The notes beneath the pieces are model-generated. The model ran no database searches. It saw nothing but the letters and a program-made list of their open reading frames with translations, and was not told the DNA's origin. Shown here piece by piece: positions 24,502-32,832 of a stretch of 64,000 nucleotides of DNA. Made by a program: the position numbers and the translations under genes. This DNA comes from JAPWJZ01 sp966211335 (GTDB taxonomy: Bacteria > Pseudomonadota > Alphaproteobacteria > Micavibrionales > UBA2020), in NCBI GenBank assembly GCA_966211335.1, contig CBIHNF010000005.1:62001-126000 (forward strand). Direction: 5' to 3'. How positions within the stretch are numbered: position 1 is the first letter of the stretch; every line of letters begins with the position of its first letter.

Positions 24502-25989
24502 ATGCCTGCCGAAAAAGCCGCCGGCCAAGAATATGTCGCCATCATCGATATCGGCTCCAACGCCGTACGGCTGGTCGTATATGACGGCCTCAACCGCGCC
24601 CCGTTTAAAATCCATAATGAGCGCACACAGTGCCATCTGGGCAAGGAGCTGGGCAAGACGGGCCGGCTGAATCCGGAAGGCATCGAATCCGCGCTTGCCG
24701 CCATCGGCCGTTTTTCGGGTCTTATCAGCGCCATGAAAATCGGGCAGGTGCGGGCGGTTGCTACCGCCGCCATGCGCGACGCCGCCGACGGGCCTGACTT
24801 TATCGCCAAGGTCCAAAAACAATTCGGCCTCAAAATCGAGATCATCGAGGGGAACGAGGAAGCGCGGCTTGCAGCGCAGGGCGTCCTCATGAACGGGCTT
24901 GGCAAGAAAGGCATGATCGGTGATTACGGCGGCGGTTCCCTCGAATTGATTGTCATCGGCGACGGCGCGGTGAAAGAAAAAGCCAGCCTGCCCATCGGCG
25001 GCCACCGCCTGCATGCGATTGATACGCTGGAAGGCCGCATTGCCGCGATTGACAAGCATCTCGCCTCCGTTCCGTTCCTGCAGAATTATAAGTCAGAAGA
25101 TTTTTACGCCATGGGCGGCGCCTGGCGCTCCATGGGCCGCGCGCATATGCATGCGGCAAAGCACCCGCTGCTGGTGCTCGACCATTACACGATTGACGGC
25201 AAACAGGCGCAAAACTACGCCGCCGAAATCGCGGGTCAGACGCCGGAGGGCCTCAAATCCACCGTCGGCATCATGGAAAAACGCCTGCATGACATGAGCG
25301 TTGCGGCGCTGACCATGCAGCGGCTGTTTAACATTATCGAGCCGAAACGGTTGATATTCTCCGGCACCGGTTTGCGTGAAGGCCTGCTGTACGACCAGCT
25401 CCCGGCATGGATGCAGAAGCAGGACGCGCTGCTGGTGTCCTGCGAAAAAATCGCCCATCACACCAGCCGCTTCGACGATATGGCCGGCTTCGAACAGCTC
25501 ACCAGCTGGGCGCAAAATTTATTCGCCGACAAGTCGCCAGCTTTCCAGCGGTTGCTGAAAGCCAGCTGCCTGCTGTCGGACATGGGCTGGTTCGAGACAG
25601 AGGATTATCAGGCAGATCTCGCCTTCCAGCGTATCCTTGTCGCGCCGCTCTACGGCATCGACCACCGCGACCGCGCCTTCCTCGCCTATGCCGCCTATAT
25701 CCGTTACAACGGTGAAAATGCGGCGGATGTCAGGGGGCAGCTGGGGGAGCAGATGGATTCCGAACTGGCGGAAAAGGCCGTGATTGCAGGGCTTTCGCAG
25801 CGCCTCGGCTACATGCTCACGGGCGGCGCGCTGACGCTGCTGCGCGGAACTTCCCTCACTAATGATGCAAAAAAATTGACGCTTTCCGTCACGCCTGAGG
25901 GCAAAACTCTCCTCGCCGAATACCCGACCAAAGCGCTGGAACGCCTCGGTAACGCGATGGGCAAGACGATGGAGATTGTGGGCGGATAG
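24502..25989 (+). CDS. ppx: Exopolyphosphatase (Ppx/GppA family)
   Basis: The 495-residue protein belongs to the ASKHA superfamily. The two phosphate-binding loops read IIDIGSNAVRLVVYD and GDYGGGSLELIVI, and RAVATAAMRDA and IEGNEEARLAAQGV are further Ppx/GppA hallmarks. The C-terminal part is an HD-like helical extension, giving the length of the long form. It hydrolyses inorganic polyphosphate or pppGpp, or both; the sequence does not tell which. AGGAG stands 9 bases before the ATG. It converges on rnd, with 2 bases between the stops. Confidence 0.93.
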   Translation: MPAEKAAGQEYVAIIDIGSNAVRLVVYDGLNRAPFKIHNERTQCHLGKELGKTGRLNPEGIESALAAIGRFSGLISAMKIGQVRAVATAAMRDAADGPDFIAKVQKQFGLKIEIIEGNEEARLAAQGVLMNGLGKKGMIGDYGGGSLELIVIGDGAVKEKASLPIGGHRLHAIDTLEGRIAAIDKHLASVPFLQNYKSEDFYAMGGAWRSMGRAHMHAAKHPLLVLDHYTIDGKQAQNYAAEIAGQTPEGLKSTVGIMEKRLHDMSVAALTMQRLFNIIEPKRLIFSGTGLREGLLYDQLPAWMQKQDALLVSCEKIAHHTSRFDDMAGFEQLTSWAQNLFADKSPAFQRLLKASCLLSDMGWFETEDYQADLAFQRILVAPLYGIDHRDRAFLAYAAYIRYNGENAADVRGQLGEQMDSELAEKAVIAGLSQRLGYMLTGGALTLLRGTSLTNDAKKLTLSVTPEGKTLLAEYPTKALERLGNAMGKTMEIVGG

Positions 25990-25991
25990 CT

Positions 25992-27152
25992 TTAAGCCGT
26001 CTTGACCAGCTTCAGCTTGCCGTTCTCCACCGCAATGGCCAGCTTGCCGTCGCGGAGGTCGAGGGCTTCTTTGCCGAAGATTTTGAAGCGCCAGCCGGAC
26101 ATGGCGGCGACTTTGGCTTCCTTGCCGAAACCGGCGATGAGTTCGAGGTCGGCGGCGGAGCAGAGGAGTTTGGGGGCGACTTCGCCTTCCTCGCACTTCA
26201 GTTTCAGGAGCACGCGGAGGAGGTCAATCGTCGGCGCCAAGCCGGGCGGGAAATGCGGGCGCGGCTCCCAGGTGGGGCCGTCCTTTTCGTCCATCTCCAT
26301 GCCGCGCTTCACGGCGTCCAGCACTTCCTGTCCGCGCGCGCTATCGGCAAAGCCCTGGTTGACGTTGCGCATCTTGCCAAGGGCTTCCTTGGTCGTCGGC
26401 GGATGGGTGCAAATTTCGGCAATCGCCTCGTCTTTGAGAATTCTGCCGCGCGGCACGTCGACTTCCTGCGCCAGCTTCTCGCGCCATGCGGCGACTTCTT
26501 TCAGGATACAGAGCGTGCGAGGCTTATGCGTCGGCACTTTAATACGCTCCCAGGCGTCTTCGGGGCGGCTGATGTAGTTTTCCTTGTTGCCAAGGTTTTT
26601 CATCTCGTCGCGGATCCAGGCCGTGCGTTCCAGCTTTTCAATGCGGTCGGCCAGCTTCAGGAATATTTTGCGCAGGTGCGTCACATCCGCCAGCGCATAT
26701 TTCAGCTGCTTGGAGGTCAGCGGGCGCTGCGCCCAGTCGGTGAAGCGGCTCGATTTATCGATCGATTTTTTGAGCAGCGAGTTGACCAGCACTTCATAGC
26801 TGACCTGTTCGCCATAGCCGCAGACCATGGCGGCCACCTGCGTGTCGAAAATCGGCTTCGGCAGCTTGCCGGAAAGGTTGTAGAAAATTTCGAGGTCCTG
26901 ACGGCAGGCGTGGAAGACTTTGAGCACTTCCTTGTTCTGCATCAGCTCGTAAAACGGCTCGAGGTCGATGCCTTCCGCCAAGGGGTCAATCGCAAAAGCA
27001 TCTTCTTCATCCGAGCCCGCGACCTGAATAAGGCAGAGGCGCGGGTAATAGGTCTTCTCCCGAATGAATTCGGTGTCGACGGTGATGAAGTCCGACTTTT
27101 CAAGGCGGGTGCAGAGGGTTTGCAGGTCTTTGGTCGTGGTGATGAGCGTCAT
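25992..27152 (-). CDS. rnd: Ribonuclease D
   Basis: The 386-residue DEDD-family 3'-5' exoribonuclease matures tRNA 3' ends. The catalytic acids are in FITVDTEFIREKTYYPRL (Exo I), VFHACRQDLEIFYNL (Exo II) and LKYALADVTHLRKIF (Exo III, DEDDy type with Tyr). An HRDC domain follows (about 205-290), and a second one may cover the C-terminus. The length agrees with E. coli RNase D. The gene converges on ppx and is followed upstream on the same strand by a small gene and the UdgX-type gene. Confidence 0.96.
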   Translation of the reverse strand: MTLITTTKDLQTLCTRLEKSDFITVDTEFIREKTYYPRLCLIQVAGSDEEDAFAIDPLAEGIDLEPFYELMQNKEVLKVFHACRQDLEIFYNLSGKLPKPIFDTQVAAMVCGYGEQVSYEVLVNSLLKKSIDKSSRFTDWAQRPLTSKQLKYALADVTHLRKIFLKLADRIEKLERTAWIRDEMKNLGNKENYISRPEDAWERIKVPTHKPRTLCILKEVAAWREKLAQEVDVPRGRILKDEAIAEICTHPPTTKEALGKMRNVNQGFADSARGQEVLDAVKRGMEMDEKDGPTWEPRPHFPPGLAPTIDLLRVLLKLKCEEGEVAPKLLCSAADLELIAGFGKEAKVAAMSGWRFKIFGKEALDLRDGKLAIAVENGKLKLVKTA

Positions 27153-27225
27153 GATTCAAATAAAATAAGGCAATTTCATGGTTTTAGCCATGGGAAAGCG
27201 GGGCCGCGGGCGAAAAAAGCCGAAG

Positions 27226-27459
27226 TTACGCCGCCGATGCCGCCGAAAACTCGACCGTCACCCCGCGTTTCTTGAAGTAAGACTCCATCAATTTGCGGCC
27301 CTGACGGTTGTTTTGCTGCAGTTTGGCCGGGTCAAACACCGCCGTTTTCTGCCCCGCCGCCGCCAATGCCGCCTTCAGCGCCGCAATATGCTGGTCTAGG
27401 CCGTCATTGTCGTTGTGGAGGGAGGTATAGATGTTTTCAATCGCTTCGGTCACGGTCAT
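27226..27459 (-). CDS. Small hypothetical protein
   Basis: The product is 77 residues with no signal or membrane segment. It begins with an amphipathic helix (TVTEAIENIYTSLHNDNDGL) and another helix (HIAALKAALAAAGQKTAVFD), then a basic stretch with LQQNNRQGRKLMESYFKKRG. The composition is protein-like and no other gene occupies this stretch. No family is recognised. It lies 75 bases downstream of the UdgX-type gene and 73 bases upstream of rnd, on the same strand. Confidence 0.62.
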   Translation of the reverse strand: MTVTEAIENIYTSLHNDNDGLDQHIAALKAALAAAGQKTAVFDPAKLQQNNRQGRKLMESYFKKRGVTVEFSAASAA

Positions 27460-27534
27460 GGCGCTTCAGTCTCCGGTCAGGTGTTACCGCCTTCTTCTGC
27501 CATGTTTCGGGCGGGAGTTGAAGGGCTTTTTGGG

Positions 27535-28155
27535 CTATAGAACGGCTTTGGCCTTTTTAAAATCCGCCTTCATCCAGCGCAAAATCTGCTCACGCCGGTC
27601 ATGGTCGGGTGCGCGCAGGGCGGCGGAGGGGTGATAGGTCGCCAACACCTTAAAGTTTTCGCCCTGCTGCCATCTGCCGCGGTCGGCCGTCAGGCGAAAG
27701 GCGTTGCCGAGAATGGCTTTTGCCGCCGTCGCACCAAGGCACAGCACGACCTTCGGTTTCACAACAGCAAATTCAGCCTCCAGCCATGGATGGCAGGCCT
27801 TGATATGGCGGGCGGAAGGTTGTTTGTGCAGCCGGCGTTTGCCGCGCTCCTCAAAGCGGAAGTGTTTGACGGCATTGGTGATGTAAACCTCCTGCCGCAG
27901 AATGCCGGCCTCATCCAGAATGGCCTGCAGCAGCTTGCCCGAACCGCCGACGAAGGGGTGGCCTTCCTTGTCCTCCGCGTCGCCGGGCTGTTCGCCGACC
28001 AGCATCAGCGGCGCGGGGTAGGCGCCTTCGCCGAAAACGACTTGCGTTGCAAATTTATACAGTTCACAGCCACGGCAGCCCTCTGCCGCGCGCGCCAAGG
28101 CAGGATAGATAATGCGCCGTGGCAGGAAATCGGCGGCTGTGGTGGGTTGCTTCAT
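27535..28155 (-). CDS. UdgX-type uracil-DNA glycosylase family protein
   Basis: The 206-residue protein belongs to the family 4-like uracil-DNA glycosylase group. Motif A reads GEQPGDAEDKEGHPFVGGSG, which is the UdgX form with Glu-Gln-Pro-Gly-Asp, and motif B is the YHPSAALRAPD segment. Decisive is the basic loop ERGKRRLHKQPSA: UdgX proteins carry a KRRIH loop whose His forms a covalent bond with the deoxyribose after uracil release, locking the protein on DNA. Here the loop is KRRLH, with Ile replaced by Leu and the His retained. Cys residues near the N-terminus (CRGC) and later fit an iron-sulphur cluster. The ATG at 28155 has GGAGGA before it. It may sense or repair uracil in DNA. Confidence 0.9.
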   Translation of the reverse strand: MKQPTTAADFLPRRIIYPALARAAEGCRGCELYKFATQVVFGEGAYPAPLMLVGEQPGDAEDKEGHPFVGGSGKLLQAILDEAGILRQEVYITNAVKHFRFEERGKRRLHKQPSARHIKACHPWLEAEFAVVKPKVVLCLGATAAKAILGNAFRLTADRGRWQQGENFKVLATYHPSAALRAPDHDRREQILRWMKADFKKAKAVL

Positions 28156-28237
28156 CTGGTCCTCCGCGATAGCAGACGCGCGCGGGCTATGGCTGGTTCC
28201 GCTTGCCGCGCACCTTCCTCGCACTATCTCTTTTCCT

Positions 28238-28705
28238 ATGAAAAAGAAAAGTCTCATTTATACAGTCGGTTATGAAGGCATCACGGCGGAGACGCTGGTT
28301 ACGCACCTCAAGAAATCCGGTGTGGAAGTTCTGATCGATGTACGCGCCGTGCCGCTGTCGCGGAAACCTGGCCTCTCCAAAAACCGCTTGGCGGCGCATC
28401 TGGCCGCGGCGGGCATCGAATATATCGGGCTCAAGGGCCTTGGCACGCCGCCGGAGGGCAGGGCGGCCGCGCGCAAGGGCCGCACGGAGGAGATGCGGCG
28501 TATTTTCGCCGAACATTTAAAGACAGATCACGCCATTGCCGATATGGCCGACGCCATCGATATCGCCAGCGGCCGCCGCAGCTGCCTCTTGTGCTTTGAA
28601 CACCGGCCTGGCACCTGCCACCGCGCCATTGTGGCGGATATCATGGCGCAGAAAACCGGCATGGCGATCGAGCACTTGGACCCCGTGCCGCTGCTGCTCC
28701 CCTAG
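28238..28705 (+). CDS. DUF488-family protein
   Basis: The 155-residue protein matches the DUF488 family: it starts with LIYTVGYEGITAETLVTHLK, has the DVRAVPLSRKPGLSK segment and ends with a cysteine-rich stretch SCLLCFEHRPGTCHRAIVADIM. The C-x-x-C and C-H suggest a metal or redox role, but no activity is established for the family to my knowledge. The ATG at 28238 was chosen because the family begins here; the frame is open to 28112 across the UdgX start region. It diverges from the UdgX-type gene and overlaps the end of ppc by 4 bases tail to tail. Confidence 0.88.
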   Translation: MKKKSLIYTVGYEGITAETLVTHLKKSGVEVLIDVRAVPLSRKPGLSKNRLAAHLAAAGIEYIGLKGLGTPPEGRAAARKGRTEEMRRIFAEHLKTDHAIADMADAIDIASGRRSCLLCFEHRPGTCHRAIVADIMAQKTGMAIEHLDPVPLLLP

Positions 28706-31284
28706 CCCGTATTGCGCATCCCTGCCGAAATGCCGCCGATGGTGAGGGCGAGGGTTTTGGCGAGGGCTGCCGAGGGACGGGAGGTTGCACGGTATTCCTT
28801 CAGCAAATGCACCTGCAGGATGTTCAGAATATCCACATAAGGCGTGCGGATGCGGATGGAGCGGGACAGTACCGGCATCTGCTCCAGCAGCTTCTTGCGC
28901 TGGGTGACTTTCAGCACCGCCTTGCGGGTCGCCTCCAGCCTTTGCAAGTAATCGTCCGTCAGGTACTGCAGGCGCGGTTCGACGAGCGCGTGGGAATAGT
29001 ATTGCGTCACCTCCGCATCCGCCTTCGCCAGCACCATTTCCACAAGGTCGATGACCGACTGGAAGAAGGGCCAGCGTTTGTACATCTCCTGCAGCGTCTT
29101 CATGTTGCCGGCGGCATCCTCGGCATTAATCGCATCGGCAATGCCAAGCCAGGCGGGCAGCAGGGTGCGCGACTGCGTCCAGCCGAAAACCCAGGGGATG
29201 GCGCGCAGACTGTCGAGACCGCCGTCCTTCTTGCGCTTGCCGGGGCGGCTGCCGATTTTCATGAGCGCCAGCTCGTTCGTCGGCGTCAATTGCTGGTAAT
29301 GCGCCATGAAATCCGGCGTCTCGTACACCACCTTGCGGAAAGTGGCGGCGGAGTTTTTCGCCAGCCTGTCCATCACATCATCCCACTTCGCCGTGCGCTT
29401 GTGCGGCTTTGACAAAACGGCTTTCAGGAAGCCGGAGAGATACAGCTCCATTGTGCGCTCCGCGACTTCGGGCAGGCCGAATTTGGCGTTGATCTGCTCC
29501 CCTTGCTCCGTCACGCGGATGCGGTGCGCCGCATGGGGGCGGGGCAGGGCGAGGAGAGCGGTTTCAATCGGCCCGCCGCCACGCGCGACGCTGCCGCCGC
29601 GGCCGTGGAAGAAGGTGGTTTTAATGCCGTTCTTTTTGCCTAGGCGGATCAAGTCCGTCTGCAGGTTAAAAATCTCCCAGGCGGAATTAATGTAGCCGCC
29701 GCGCTTGGCGGAATCGGAATAGCCGACCATGATTTCCTGCGTGCTGCCGGCATGGCGGCGGTAGAGCGGCAGTTTATAAAGCGCCGTCATTACATCCAGT
29801 GCTGCGGCCAGGCTGTCCGGCGTTTCGAACAGCGGGCAGATGCGCACATTTTGCGTGAGCCCCGCAACTTTCATGAGGAACTGCACGCCAAGCAGGTCGG
29901 ACGGATGCTCCGCCATGGAAATGATGTAGGGCCCGAGGAAATCCTGCGGCAGTTCGTTATAGACCTTCAGCGTATTGATGACTTCCGTCGTCAGTTTGTT
30001 GAAGCGCGCACGATAGGTTTTTTTGTTCTTGATCGCGGCGCTGAGTTTTTTGATCTTCTGCGCCTCATCCGCTTCGGCATAGCCGCCGCCCAGAATATCG
30101 TCAATCGCCGCCATATGAATGTCAGAACTTTGGCGAATATCGAGCTTCAGGAAGCACAGGCCGAAAACGCGCACGCGCCAGATCAGCTCCTGCAGCGGGT
30201 TTTTGGCCAGCAGCTCGGCTTTGTTCTTTTTCAGGAAGACCTGCAGTTCCGCCAGCATCCCTAAAAATTCCATACGGTTGAAATCGGGCTTCCGCTGCGG
30301 CAGCTGCTGTCGGAAGTCGCGCAACTTGCGCTCCATGGCTTCAAGGCGCTTCAGGCAGCCCTGCTGCAGTTTCTGCCCGCGCGCGTCGTGATCGAAGGAA
30401 AAGATGCCGCGCATGTCCTGCAGCGCGGCAAGATAACGCGCTGTAACGGCGTGGGATGTTTCCAACAAGGCCTTTTTGGTAATGTCCGCCGTGACGCCGG
30501 GGTGGCCATCGCGGTCGCCGCCCATCCAGCTGGCAAAACGTATCGGTTTCGGGAACAGATCGGACATATCGCCGACGATGGCTTTATAGGCCGTATTCAT
30601 CTGGTAGTGAAAATGCGGTACGGCGCGCCACAAAATACGCTCTGTCAGCTCCAAGCCATAGCGCGCTTCATCCAGCGGCGTCGGCTTGCGGTTACGCACG
30701 ACGGAGGAGAGCCAGAGGTGCGTAACGATGGAGCGGATTTCCTGCCGCGTCAGCTCGCGGTCGGTTTCGGTGTATTCGGCAGAATCAAGCTTCAGCAGCG
30801 CGGCCGACAGGTTGCGGTAGGCGCGGATCGCTTCCGGCATCATGGCTTCGGTCGGATGCGCGGTGAGGACAAGGTCAATCTCGATATCTGCGACGGCCTT
30901 TTTAATTGCGGCTTTCGAAATGCCGGATTTCAAAAGTTTTTCGAAGGTGTCGGCGGGGGAAGCTGCCTGCGGTTTCGAGCCCGCAAGACTGTACTGGTGG
31001 CGGCGGCGGATGCGGTGCACCTGCTCGCACAGATTGGCAAGGCGCAGGAATTCACCAAAGGCCTTGGCGACTTTATAAGTTTCGTCATGCGACAGGGTTT
31101 TCAGCAGCGCTTCAATTTCTTTATGCGCGGCGGCGTCGCCAAGGCGCGTCTTCTGCGACAGGCGGCGCAGCTTTTCGATTTTGAAGAACAGCTGCTTGCC
31201 GTCGAACTGCGCGATCGTCTCGCCAAGGATATTCCCCAGCATGCGGATATTTTCGGCCAGCGGTTTCAGCGTGTCGGTCGTCAT
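28702..31284 (-). CDS. ppc: Phosphoenolpyruvate carboxylase
   Basis: The 860-residue enzyme adds bicarbonate to phosphoenolpyruvate to give oxaloacetate, replenishing the citric acid cycle. Signature segments are LVLTAHPTEAM (catalytic His), MGGDRDGHPGVTADIT, VGYSDSAKRGGYINSAWEI, the glycine loop TFFHGRGGSVARGGGP and the C-terminal GISAGMRNTG. The length is slightly shorter than the E. coli enzyme (883). No regulatory site stands out. It diverges from the LapG-like protease gene across 144 bases. Confidence 0.97.
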   Translation of the reverse strand: MTTDTLKPLAENIRMLGNILGETIAQFDGKQLFFKIEKLRRLSQKTRLGDAAAHKEIEALLKTLSHDETYKVAKAFGEFLRLANLCEQVHRIRRRHQYSLAGSKPQAASPADTFEKLLKSGISKAAIKKAVADIEIDLVLTAHPTEAMMPEAIRAYRNLSAALLKLDSAEYTETDRELTRQEIRSIVTHLWLSSVVRNRKPTPLDEARYGLELTERILWRAVPHFHYQMNTAYKAIVGDMSDLFPKPIRFASWMGGDRDGHPGVTADITKKALLETSHAVTARYLAALQDMRGIFSFDHDARGQKLQQGCLKRLEAMERKLRDFRQQLPQRKPDFNRMEFLGMLAELQVFLKKNKAELLAKNPLQELIWRVRVFGLCFLKLDIRQSSDIHMAAIDDILGGGYAEADEAQKIKKLSAAIKNKKTYRARFNKLTTEVINTLKVYNELPQDFLGPYIISMAEHPSDLLGVQFLMKVAGLTQNVRICPLFETPDSLAAALDVMTALYKLPLYRRHAGSTQEIMVGYSDSAKRGGYINSAWEIFNLQTDLIRLGKKNGIKTTFFHGRGGSVARGGGPIETALLALPRPHAAHRIRVTEQGEQINAKFGLPEVAERTMELYLSGFLKAVLSKPHKRTAKWDDVMDRLAKNSAATFRKVVYETPDFMAHYQQLTPTNELALMKIGSRPGKRKKDGGLDSLRAIPWVFGWTQSRTLLPAWLGIADAINAEDAAGNMKTLQEMYKRWPFFQSVIDLVEMVLAKADAEVTQYYSHALVEPRLQYLTDDYLQRLEATRKAVLKVTQRKKLLEQMPVLSRSIRIRTPYVDILNILQVHLLKEYRATSRPSAALAKTLALTIGGISAGMRNTG

Positions 31285-31428
31285 GTTTGGTCACCTTTTT
31301 TTGCAGCGCACATCATAACAGAATGGGTTTGCAGGCCTTAAGGTTTCATTGCTGCGGAACAGCATTTCTCCACAGATTGCCATAAGTGACCATCTTGCCA
31401 GCGGCGCAATAAAACCGCATAATGCGTC

Positions 31429-32343
31429 ATGCTTTTTAAAAGAAAACCATCAGATGATGATAAAAAAGCTACGAAAAAACCGGGGCGCCTGCGCCGCGCG
31501 TTTGCGAAGGCGACTTTAGCGGGCCTTCTCGTTCTCGGCAGTTATGAAGCCGTTCCCGATGTTCACAACGCCGCGAATGACACCATCAATAACGTCGTCG
31601 GCACGCATGTCATCGGCCCGCGCCTGAACGATGATCGCGCCATGCCGCTGATTTTCGGCGGCGCGGCCAGCCGGCAGGTCAACCGCTCCGATGTTATCGT
31701 CTCCCGCTGGCTCGACATGCAGGCGCGTCAGGACCGCGTGATGCAGCATCCCGAAATGCGCGCCGAGCTGGCCGATTTTTACAAGCAGCTTGATCACCTG
31801 AAAGATAAAACGATTGCCGAAAAATCGCGCGCCGTCGACGGCGTGATCGACAGATACGTCGCCTACACGCCCGACCCGCAGACCTATTGCGAGAGCGATT
31901 ACTGGGCAACGCCGCTGGAAACCATCCGCGCCAAGAAAGGCGACTGCGAAGATTTCGCGATTTTGAAATATTACGCGCTGCGCTACCTCGATGTGCCGGC
32001 AGACCGCATGTTCATCGTCGCCGTCGGACACAACGGCAATGACGGCGTCAATCACGCGACGCTGGTGGTGGATGTGCAGGAACGCCCCGCCAACGACGGC
32101 GCCAAACTGCCGCCCTACTTCATGGTGCTGGATGACGACGGCGTTCCGCGCCTGATTGATATGACGAAATCGAAGGAAGCGCCGTATTTCGCGATGAACG
32201 AAGCCGGCATCTGGACGATCACGCCGCCGCCGGGTTCCGTGAAGCCGCCGGAAAAGAAACCGGTATCGCCACTCGCACCCGCGCCGAAGGGACCAAAGCC
32301 CCCGCCGCCCGATACGCCGCCCTGCCGCGCGCCGATCGCTTAG
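31429..32343 (+). CDS. Transglutaminase-like cysteine peptidase (BTLCP, LapG-like)
   Basis: The 304-residue protein has an N-terminal basic region and one membrane segment or signal peptide (KATLAGLLVLGSYEAVPD, about 27-45), then a bacterial transglutaminase-like cysteine protease domain. The catalytic Cys173 is in IRAKKGDCEDFAILKYYAL, His209 in VNHATLVVDV, and the Asp in the VLDDDGVPR segment. A Pro/Lys-rich tail of about 60 residues follows. LapG, the best-known member, cuts the N-terminal retention module of RTX adhesins in the periplasm under c-di-GMP control through LapD. No LapD homologue or LapA-like retention module is recognised here, although large surface proteins are encoded nearby. 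A bidirectional terminator follows. Confidence 0.92.
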   Translation: MLFKRKPSDDDKKATKKPGRLRRAFAKATLAGLLVLGSYEAVPDVHNAANDTINNVVGTHVIGPRLNDDRAMPLIFGGAASRQVNRSDVIVSRWLDMQARQDRVMQHPEMRAELADFYKQLDHLKDKTIAEKSRAVDGVIDRYVAYTPDPQTYCESDYWATPLETIRAKKGDCEDFAILKYYALRYLDVPADRMFIVAVGHNGNDGVNHATLVVDVQERPANDGAKLPPYFMVLDDDGVPRLIDMTKSKEAPYFAMNEAGIWTITPPPGSVKPPEKKPVSPLAPAPKGPKPPPPDTPPCRAPIA

Positions 32344-32355
32344 TCAGATGTGCGC

Positions 32356-32399
32356 AAAACAAAAGCCCTTCCGGCATCAACCGGAAGGGCTTTTGTTTT
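32356..32399. terminator. Bidirectional intrinsic terminator between convergent genes
   Basis: Two perfectly complementary 19-base arms, containing AAAAGCCCTTCCGG and CCGGAAGGGCTTTT, enclose a CATCAA loop. Both ends carry A- or T-rich runs, so the hairpin can stop the LapG-like gene from the left and the small membrane gene from the right. Confidence 0.93.
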
Positions 32400-32409
32400 A
32401 GGGCGCAGA

Positions 32410-32601
32410 TTAGTGCTTGTTGATGTCAATGTGCAGGTCTGCGGGTTTTTCGATCGTGTTGACCGTCTTTTCGACAACGGTCGTAGGGCCGGACGCGCTG
32501 CCCGGATTGCCATTCACGTAGAAGTAACCAATCAGGCCCACAACGACGACAAGCGCGCCGACGATGAAATAAAGGCCGCCATTATCGGAATTGTCTGCCA
32601 T
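32410..32601 (-). CDS. Small single-pass membrane protein
   Basis: The product is 63 residues with one hydrophobic segment (about 10-29, LYFIVGALVVVVGLIGYFYV) and a polar C-terminal tail (PTTVVEKTVNTIEKPADLHIDINKH), so it is probably anchored in the inner membrane with the tail in the periplasm. AAGGAG lies 8 bases before the ATG. It is monocistronic and shares the bidirectional terminator. No family name can be given. Confidence 0.8.
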   Translation of the reverse strand: MADNSDNGGLYFIVGALVVVVGLIGYFYVNGNPGSASGPTTVVEKTVNTIEKPADLHIDINKH

Positions 32602-32700
32602 CTGTATTCTCCTTGGTTTGATATTGTCTGTTTACGAAGTGTTTTGTTCTGCACGACTAAGCGCTGAAACCGTCATTCGTTCCCTGATGGCATGCGGATG

Positions 32701-32716
32701 TGTGCACAAGTGCACA
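32701..32716. promoter_or_regulatory. Perfect palindrome upstream of the two-partner secretion operon
   Basis: TGTGCAC and GTGCACA are perfect 7-base arms separated by AA. It lies 30 bases before a possible -35 box of the tpsB gene and 100 bases from the start of the small membrane gene. It is a candidate operator; no regulator is recognised nearby. Confidence 0.4.
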
Positions 32717-32746
32717 GAGTTTTCCAATTAGATTATTAAAAATAAA

Positions 32747-32774
32747 CTGACAATAACGCCTTAACTGTGGTAAT
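32747..32774 (+). promoter_or_regulatory. Weak candidate promoter of the two-partner secretion operon
   Basis: CTGACA and GGTAAT are 16 bases apart in an AT-rich stretch 59 bases before the tpsB ATG. The -10 match is partial, which would fit a promoter that needs an activator. Confidence 0.3.
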
Positions 32775-32832
32775 AGTTCCTACCACCCTTAACTTTTGTT
32801 GTTTCCGGCAGCACACAAGGACCAGCCCTCCG

